Positions 6,381 to 10,894 of a DNA stretch of 10,894 nucleotides are shown one piece after another. Both the position numbers and the translations under genes were made by a program. The notes below the pieces were generated by a model. It was not told the origin of the DNA, ran no database searches, and worked only from the letters and a program-made list of their open reading frames with translations. Each line of letters opens with the position of its first letter. The first letter of the stretch is position 1. The DNA lies in assembly GCA_016210825.1 (NCBI GenBank), contig JACQTM010000319.1:1-10894 (forward strand), written 5' to 3'. The DNA is from Hyphomicrobiales bacterium (GTDB lineage Bacteria; Pseudomonadota; Alphaproteobacteria; Rhizobiales; Xanthobacteraceae).

Positions 6381-7912
6381 CGTTCTCCAATCCCGATGAT
6401 GCCTGGATTGGTAGACGCATAGTCGAGGGCATACGCAAGTTCGCCTGGCGCTTCCGCGTGAACCGTGCACAACGGCTGTCCGCTCGATACCGGATCGCCG
6501 AGTTTGACGTGAAGCTCGACGCCGGCGGCCTTGTCATCGGGCGCACCTGCGAGCTTGGCAAGCTTCGCAATCTTTCGGTTGTCGAAGGTGTCCACGCGAC
6601 CCGCGCGCTCGGCCATCAGTGGTCGCCGGTGTGTCGACTTTGGCGGTCTTCGCATTCCGCCCTGCGCCTCGCAAATTCGTTGGAACTTGGTCCAAGCGCG
6701 CCCATCATCGAGCGCTTGTGCCGCCATGGCCTGACCTTGTCCATTTGCTGCCTGCTCACCAAGTTCGAGCAATACACCTGCGAGGGTAATCGCTCGCTCT
6801 CTGAGGTCGCGCGGCGCATCCGGTGCGCCTTGCAAGACGGCAAGAACGTCGTTGGCTTCGAGCGCGGGTCCAATACCACGGCCAATCGGCTGAAAGCCAT
6901 CGCCAATGCTGACGCTAGCCCGTATCCCAAATGCGTTGGCCACAGCAATCAGCCCCGCCGACAACGCCTCAGCCGATTCCGCGCTTCGCACTTTGGCCGT
7001 TGGACCAACCGGAATATCGAGCACAAGATGGGTTGAGCCGGCTGCAATTTTCTTTGAAAGCACGGATGCAATCATCTGGCCTTCAGTATCGATATCGAGT
7101 GCGCGCTCGATGCGGATCAGGATATCGTCGGCGGGACTGAGCTTGACCGCGCCGCCCCAAGCAATGCATCCGCCTTCCTGCTCGACAACCCGATGAATAT
7201 CGGCGGTATCGAGATCGACGGGCGCCATTGTCTCCATCGTGTCGGCGGTGCCAGCGGGTGAGGTGATCGCGCGCGACGACGTCTTCGGCATCGTCAGGCC
7301 GAGCGCGGCGACGATTGGAACGATGATCGGGGTCGTTCGATTGCCCGGCAAGCCTCCCACGGAATGCTTATCGACGACGACATCGGCGTTCCATGACAGC
7401 CGATCGCCGACGTCGACCATCGCCTTGGTGAGGGCGAGAACCTCTTTTTGATCGAGCGGCCGTGTGGCCGCAGCGGTAATGAAGGACGAGAGGTGAATGT
7501 CAGAATATTTGCCATCGACAATGTCGGTTACGATGGCTCGGAATTCGGCTTCGCTCAGCTCGTTCCCATAGATTCGGCTGCGCACACGACTCAAAGATTC
7601 AAGTGGCTCTGGATGCGTGACCGTGATGGTGCCGCCGTCCCGTAATCCGAGCCGTTGCCAGGCGGATTCCGACAGCGCCGCTTCGTCATGCGCAATCAGA
7701 TCACCTGTGATCTGGTAGAGGGTAGCGATGACGCGCCGCTCGCCCGCGCGCAACAAAATACGATTATGCGCCGTGAATCCTTCAGACCGGCACACCGGGC
7801 ATTCCTTGTGCATGAACACCACGGCTTCATATTGCGTGTCCACGCCGAGCCGACGGGCTCGCAAGTGATGGGTGCCGACCGGAGATGTCACGGCGGGATT
7901 CGCAGCGTTCAT
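6377..7912 (-). CDS. AMP phosphorylase / thymidine phosphorylase family enzyme
   Basis: The protein has 511 residues from the ATG at 7912, overlapping the RNase gene stop by ATGA; the frame upstream of this ATG lies inside the RNase gene. An N-terminal domain of about 90 residues, with HKECPVC at 35-41, precedes the catalytic part, as in the archaeal-type phosphorylases rather than E. coli DeoA (~440 residues). The phosphorylase core shows DKHSVGG (181-187) for phosphate binding and SSRAITSPAGTADTME (212-227), the nucleoside-phosphorylase signature region. A C-terminal alpha/beta domain covers about 430-511. Characterised archaeal relatives cleave AMP, CMP or UMP with phosphate to give ribose 1,5-bisphosphate and the free base; thymidine phosphorylases act on deoxynucleosides. 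The architecture favours nucleotide substrates, but specificity cannot be read from the sequence. The pairing with an RNase and a PRPP synthetase supports a recycling role. Confidence 0.85.
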   Translation of the reverse strand: MNAANPAVTSPVGTHHLRARRLGVDTQYEAVVFMHKECPVCRSEGFTAHNRILLRAGERRVIATLYQITGDLIAHDEAALSESAWQRLGLRDGGTITVTHPEPLESLSRVRSRIYGNELSEAEFRAIVTDIVDGKYSDIHLSSFITAAATRPLDQKEVLALTKAMVDVGDRLSWNADVVVDKHSVGGLPGNRTTPIIVPIVAALGLTMPKTSSRAITSPAGTADTMETMAPVDLDTADIHRVVEQEGGCIAWGGAVKLSPADDILIRIERALDIDTEGQMIASVLSKKIAAGSTHLVLDIPVGPTAKVRSAESAEALSAGLIAVANAFGIRASVSIGDGFQPIGRGIGPALEANDVLAVLQGAPDAPRDLRERAITLAGVLLELGEQAANGQGQAMAAQALDDGRAWTKFQRICEAQGGMRRPPKSTHRRPLMAERAGRVDTFDNRKIAKLAKLAGAPDDKAAGVELHVKLGDPVSSGQPLCTVHAEAPGELAYALDYASTNPGIIGIGER

Positions 7913-9273
7913 GATAAGTCGACCTGTTGACCGTGATCGGGGACAATGCATGCCCAACCCAACTCGGCCTCGATCCTATCGCGCAGGGCGGCGGATGCGA
8001 CGGGCTCGCCGTGGGTGACAAACGTCCTGCGTGGCGGCGCCTCGAATCCCTTCAGCCATTTGATGATCTCATCGGCATCCGCATGGCCGGACAACATATC
8101 GAGGTTCTTAACCTGGGCGCGTACTGGCACGATTTCTCCGTGCATCCTGATGCTGTCTGCGCCCGCTACCATGGCGGCACCACGGGTGCCGCCCGCCTGA
8201 AATCCCGCAAACAGGATCGTGTTCTTCGGGTCCGGAGCGTAGCGTTTGAGGTGATGTAGTACCCGTCCTCCGGTCGCCATGCCACTTGCGGAAATGATGA
8301 CTTTTGGCATTGGGTTTGCGGTGAGCGCTTTCGATTCCTCGACACTGCGAACATACTTGGCAACGGAACAGGAAAGCCTGCAATCGCGCTCATCAAGCTT
8401 GTGGTCGCTCATGTGCCTGCAAAAGATTTCGCTGGCATCAATCGCCATCGGGCTATCGAGAAAGACCGGAACGTTCGGCAGCCGATTTGCAGTTTTGAGG
8501 CGATGAAGATGGAACATCAGGCTTTGCGCGCGGCCCACGGTGAATGAAGGGATCACGACAGTTCCGCCGCGCTCCACAGTTTGTTCAATGATCTCCGCCA
8601 GAGCGTCTTCCGGATCGCGCTTGTCATGGCGGCGATTTCCGTATGTCGATTCCACGATGAGGTAATCCGCGCGCTCGATCGGTGACGGATCGACCATGGT
8701 TGCGTCATCGTATCGGCCAAGGTCGCCGGAAAAGACGATCTTGATGCGAGACCAATCAAGCTCGATTGAGGCGGCCCCGAGAATATGTCCCGCACGATTG
8801 AAGATGGCCGAAGCTCCGCCGGGCAATTGATGCGTTTGAGTGAATGATATCGGCTTTATTTGCCGGAGCGACCGCTCCGCGTCCTCCAACGTATAGAGGG
8901 GCAGTGCCGGCTTGTGTTTCGAAAAACCATGCCGATTGGCAAATTCGGCATCCTTCTCTTGCAGGTGTCCGGAATCAGGCAGCAGGATGCCGCAGAAATC
9001 GGCCGTCGATTCCGAGCAAAAGACCGGACCCGAAAATCCATTTTTCACCAGCAAGGGCAAATAGCCGGTGTGGTCGAGATGCGCATGGGTCAGAAGAACT
9101 GCATCGATACTGCGGGGCTGAACCGGAAATGGCGCCCAGTTCTTCAATCGAAGTTCTTTGAAGCCCTGAAACAATCCGCAGTCGACAAGCAGCTTATGGT
9201 TTTCGGCTTCGACAAGATATTTCGACCCGGTGACCGTGCCGGCGCCGCCAAGAAATGACAATTTCAGGCTCAC
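7909..9273 (-). CDS. beta-CASP metallo-beta-lactamase RNase (Ysh1/CPSF73-like exonuclease family)
   Basis: The protein has 454 residues from a GTG at 9273, with GGAG 6 bases upstream. All family motifs are present: HAHLDH (63-68), His163 in AGHILG and Asp184 in SGDLG for the two zinc ions, Glu208 in VESTYG (beta-CASP motif A), His397 in SGHAD (motif B) and His421 in THGEP (motif C). The complete motif set fits an active zinc-dependent nuclease. Family members process or degrade RNA, acting as endo- and/or 5'-3' exonucleases. The length matches the short bacterial/archaeal form without KH domains. It is the first gene of a three-gene operon with four-base overlaps, so its product and the phosphorylase are probably needed together; I infer that it feeds RNA fragments into nucleotide recycling. 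The GTG start may keep expression modest. Possible FNR/FixK boxes lie at 9321 and 9393. Confidence 0.9.
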   Translation of the reverse strand: MSLKLSFLGGAGTVTGSKYLVEAENHKLLVDCGLFQGFKELRLKNWAPFPVQPRSIDAVLLTHAHLDHTGYLPLLVKNGFSGPVFCSESTADFCGILLPDSGHLQEKDAEFANRHGFSKHKPALPLYTLEDAERSLRQIKPISFTQTHQLPGGASAIFNRAGHILGAASIELDWSRIKIVFSGDLGRYDDATMVDPSPIERADYLIVESTYGNRRHDKRDPEDALAEIIEQTVERGGTVVIPSFTVGRAQSLMFHLHRLKTANRLPNVPVFLDSPMAIDASEIFCRHMSDHKLDERDCRLSCSVAKYVRSVEESKALTANPMPKVIISASGMATGGRVLHHLKRYAPDPKNTILFAGFQAGGTRGAAMVAGADSIRMHGEIVPVRAQVKNLDMLSGHADADEIIKWLKGFEAPPRRTFVTHGEPVASAALRDRIEAELGWACIVPDHGQQVDLS

Positions 9274-9320
9274 GCCAGTCTCCGAACCTATTCGCCCAAA
9301 CCGAAGTGGTAGCTTTAGAT

Positions 9321-9334
9321 TTGATCCCGTTTAA
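9321..9334. promoter_or_regulatory. degenerate FNR/FixK-type box upstream of the RNase operon (one mismatch)
   Basis: TTGA-TCCCGT-TTAA differs at one base from TTGA-N6-TCAA. It is centred 54.5 bases upstream of the GTG start at 9273, a reasonable distance for activating the minus-strand operon. Because the sequence around it is AT-rich, chance occurrence is possible. Confidence 0.3.
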
Positions 9335-9392
9335 TTCGCATTAAAACAGCTTCCATGTGGATCATCCGGTAGCATCGGCTATTTGCAGCCAA

Positions 9393-9406
9393 TTGATCTA
9401 GCTCAA
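9393..9406. promoter_or_regulatory. exact FNR/FixK-type box in the divergent RNase-operon / exported-protein promoter region
   Basis: TTGA-TCTAGC-TCAA matches the FNR/FixK consensus perfectly. It lies between divergent genes, 46 bases upstream of the ATG at 9453 on the plus strand and 119 bases upstream of the GTG at 9273 on the minus strand. The distance fits activation of the plus-strand gene best; control of the operon through the same site is possible. Confidence 0.7.
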
Positions 9407-9452
9407 TGTACTAGTTCTGCCGGTGGCAGAACGTACCCACGATGCCAATGTA

Positions 9453-9941
9453 ATGAGACGCCGAGTCATGTCTGGGCTGCTGAAACTGGCCAGTTCTCTA
9501 AGGCGCGGGTGCGCAACGACTGCACTGCGCTTGGCCGTAGCCGTAACGGCGATCGTGTTTTTCTCATTTCTCACAACCGGCGAATCGTATGCGTTCGCTC
9601 CGACGCAGATGGGCGTTGCGACGGTCAATTACGAGACCGCCCAAAAGGGCAACAACCTTTCGACCGAAGTGACAGTCACGTTGTCGGGTAAGGTTTCGGT
9701 ATCAAATGCTGCAACGACAACCAGCTTACACGTTCCGGGTCCAAAATGTTGCGGCTCCGACCAATGCAGCGGCACTTGTGCCGCGGGCGGATATTGTGCG
9801 GCGTTTTCCGTAGCGATCATGACTGGTAATGCGATGTTTGCCATCGATGTCATCAATGACACCCATGGCTGGCCTAGCGAGATCACTTTGGCTCTCAATC
9901 AGCCTAATCCTGATTTTAAACCTCCCCGCATCTTTTCCTGA
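9453..9941 (+). CDS. exported Cys-rich protein with PPR-type tail, function unknown
   Basis: The protein has 162 residues from the ATG at 9453. In-frame alternatives are a GTG at 9423 and an ATG at 9468; none has a strong ribosome binding site, and both ATGs leave room for a promoter driven from the box at 9393-9406. A long basic N-region is followed by a hydrophobic core (about 25-42) and a likely signal-peptidase site after SYAFA (about residue 49). The mature part has five cysteines in a short stretch (Cys99, 100, 105, 109, 115), starting with a CC pair, and ends in DFKPPRIFS. The layout (signal, Cys cluster, proline-arginine tail) parallels the smaller protein at 5016-5357, so the two may be distant relatives. 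Binding of copper or another metal, or a disulphide-stabilised fold, is inferred. No enzyme motif is visible. Confidence 0.65.
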   Translation: MRRRVMSGLLKLASSLRRGCATTALRLAVAVTAIVFFSFLTTGESYAFAPTQMGVATVNYETAQKGNNLSTEVTVTLSGKVSVSNAATTTSLHVPGPKCCGSDQCSGTCAAGGYCAAFSVAIMTGNAMFAIDVINDTHGWPSEITLALNQPNPDFKPPRIFS

Positions 9942-9984
9942 GCTGCCTTCGGCTTGCGTCAAGCAGGATTGACTGCTGCTCGTG

Positions 9985-10000
9985 GGCCGCTCCGGCGGCC
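9985..10000 (+). terminator. candidate hairpin after the Cys-rich exported protein gene
   Basis: GGCCGC-TCCG-GCGGCC is a perfect all-GC 6-bp stem with a four-base loop, 43 bases after the stop codon at 9941. No T-run follows, so it may be a weak terminator or an mRNA-stabilising structure. Confidence 0.35.
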
Positions 10001-10110
10001 GTCTATGTCGCAACTCCCTCTTCACTCTTGGGGAGCGATGCGCAACAAAAACCAACGCATCAATTGACGTCTATGTGTGCAAATGCACGCAGATCCATAG
10101 GAGAAAAACC

Positions 10111-10611
10111 ATGAAACGTTTGATGATCATCGCCGCAATCGCGCTCGCTGTCGCGATCGCACCAATCGCCACGCAGCAACTTCGGGCAGAAGACGCCCAT
10201 CATCCGGGACAGACAACGAAGGCGAAGAAAGCACAGCCAAAAGCCAAGACCAAGATCAAGGCCACGCCGCAGCAATCCAATAAGCCTGCGCCGACGCCAA
10301 GCGATGTCTCGGCGGTAATGAAACATTCCGGCAAGACGTCACAGAGTACGATGATGACGAATTGCCCGATGATGTCTGGCGGTATGATGGGACAGGGTGG
10401 GATGATGAATTGCCCCATGATGCGAAGCGGCACTGGCATGATGCAGGGCATGAACATGATGCCGGGAATGGGAGCACCGATGACGATGAACCCATTCGCC
10501 ATGGGCCGTACGATGATGCATGTCGAAAAGATGATGGGTCATATGGATCGGTGCTGGGTCGCGACCGATCGTGATCGCGGCTACGGCTATTGGGGTGCCT
10601 GCAACCGCTGA
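10111..10611 (+). CDS. Met-rich exported protein, probable periplasmic copper-binding protein
   Basis: The protein has 166 residues from the ATG at 10111, which has AGGAG 8 bases upstream; the longer open frame before it has no support. A Sec signal covers about residues 1-26 (cleavage near LRA-EDA). It is followed by a Lys/Pro/Ala/Thr-rich flexible stretch (about 35-65) and then a strongly Met-rich region (about 80-147) that contains NCPMM twice (Cys85, Cys101) with MMxGxMM spacing and many MxxM patterns. The tail reads DRCWVATDRDRGYGYWGAC (Cys148, Cys164) with aromatic residues. Met-rich segments with Cys are typical of proteins that bind Cu(I) outside the cytoplasm; this is inference from composition. 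It lies between another Cys-rich exported protein and a small membrane protein on the same strand, which suggests a shared metal or envelope-stress role. I do not recognise a named family. Confidence 0.75.
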   Translation: MKRLMIIAAIALAVAIAPIATQQLRAEDAHHPGQTTKAKKAQPKAKTKIKATPQQSNKPAPTPSDVSAVMKHSGKTSQSTMMTNCPMMSGGMMGQGGMMNCPMMRSGTGMMQGMNMMPGMGAPMTMNPFAMGRTMMHVEKMMGHMDRCWVATDRDRGYGYWGACNR

Positions 10612-10633
10612 CCGAACTTAAGGGCGATCATGC

Positions 10634-10655
10634 GTCGCGCGATTTTGTGCGCGAC
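10634..10655 (+). terminator. candidate hairpin after the Met-rich protein gene
   Basis: GTCGCGC (10634-10640) and GCGCGAC (10649-10655) form a perfect 7-bp stem with an 8-base loop, 22 bases after the stop codon. A T-run (TTTTT) occurs only about 20 bases later, so factor-independent termination is uncertain. Confidence 0.4.
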
Positions 10656-10757
10656 ACATGTTCGGCCGGGCAAGCTTTTTGTGAACGGACAGGATCCGGG
10701 CTGAGCAACGAAATCTATCGACGCGTTGATCGCTTGGTTGGAAATTAGGAGGCTAGA

Positions 10758-10894
10758 ATGAATGTGACGTCAACAAATCCAAGACGGCTGTCAATTGTGG
10801 TCGTCGGAGTGAGCTTGGGTTTGCTTTTTTCGATTTCGTTCGTTCTCTGCATTGCTCTCGCATTCTTTGTTCCCGATTGGGGTCTGCATAAGCC
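10758..10894 (+). CDS. start of a small membrane protein, possibly DUF5676-like (3' truncated by window)
   Basis: An ATG at 10758 has a perfect AGGAGG five bases upstream (10747-10752), the strongest ribosome binding site in the window. The 45 codons visible give a polar, basic N-terminus (MNVTSTNPRRLS), a hydrophobic helix at about residues 13-38, and then FVPDWGLHK. This layout, with PRR-L at the start and PDW after the first helix, recalls the DUF5676 family of short membrane proteins, which often sit beside metal-resistance genes. That assignment is from memory on a fragment and is tentative. It follows the Met-rich protein gene by about 146 bases on the same strand. Confidence 0.65.
   Translation, partial: MNVTSTNPRRLSIVVVGVSLGLLFSISFVLCIALAFFVPDWGLHK

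Noticed and set aside
8860..9258. 132-codon plus-strand frame
   Set aside because: It is fully antisense to the N-terminal half of the RNase gene, whose complete motif set shows the minus strand is coding.
10060..10067. TCAATTGA palindrome upstream of the Met-rich gene
   Set aside because: The half-sites are inverted relative to an FNR/FixK box and without spacer; a common short palindrome.
10339..10542. His-rich frame antisense to the Met-rich protein
   Set aside because: The histidines are the reverse complement of repeated ATG methionine codons (CAT), so it is an artefact of the Met-rich gene.

Overview
The window looks like chromosomal DNA of an alphaproteobacterium of the Bradyrhizobium/Rhodopseudomonas kind. 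This rests on the GC-rich coding sequence, the style of the small secreted proteins (several ending in a proline-rich PPR tail), and two exact TTGA-N6-TCAA palindromes of the FNR/FixK type in intergenic DNA. The genes fit a low-oxygen, copper- and redox-related accessory region. All functional statements come from reading the sequence; no database search was possible.

Layout: (1) 1-1312, plus strand, is the 3' part of a large iron-sulphur protein that resembles the C-terminal part of pyruvate:ferredoxin oxidoreductase and ends in a ferredoxin-like domain. (2) 1313-1835 holds no convincing gene. (3) 4428 down to 1836, minus strand, is a three-gene operon: a CuA-type oxidase subunit II with a twin-arginine-like N-terminus, a divergent ba3-like (type B) heme-copper oxidase subunit I, and a 63-residue membrane protein. 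Subunit I has tyrosine where the high-spin heme histidine and one CuB histidine should be, while both low-spin heme ligands and the whole CuA site are kept. (4) 4895-4623 and 5357-5016, minus strand, are two small exported proteins. The second has four cysteines and an exact FNR/FixK box just upstream.

(5) 9273 down to 5484, minus strand, is a tightly coupled operon with two ATGA overlaps: a beta-CASP metallo-beta-lactamase RNase, an AMP/thymidine phosphorylase-like enzyme with the archaeal-type N-terminal domain, and a short ribose-phosphate pyrophosphokinase. Together they suggest a route from RNA to nucleotides to phosphorylated ribose and PRPP. (6) 9393-9406 is a second exact FNR/FixK box, between this operon and a divergent gene for a Cys-rich exported protein (9453-9941). 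(7) 10111-10611 encodes a Met-rich exported protein with NCPMM repeats, probably copper-binding. It is followed at 10758 by the start of a small membrane protein that runs off the window.

Taken together, the region reads as an oxygen-limitation module combining an unusual copper/heme membrane complex, several small Cys/Met-rich exported proteins, and a nucleotide-recycling operon. The main novelty candidate is the heme-copper oxidase-like complex with altered active-site ligands.
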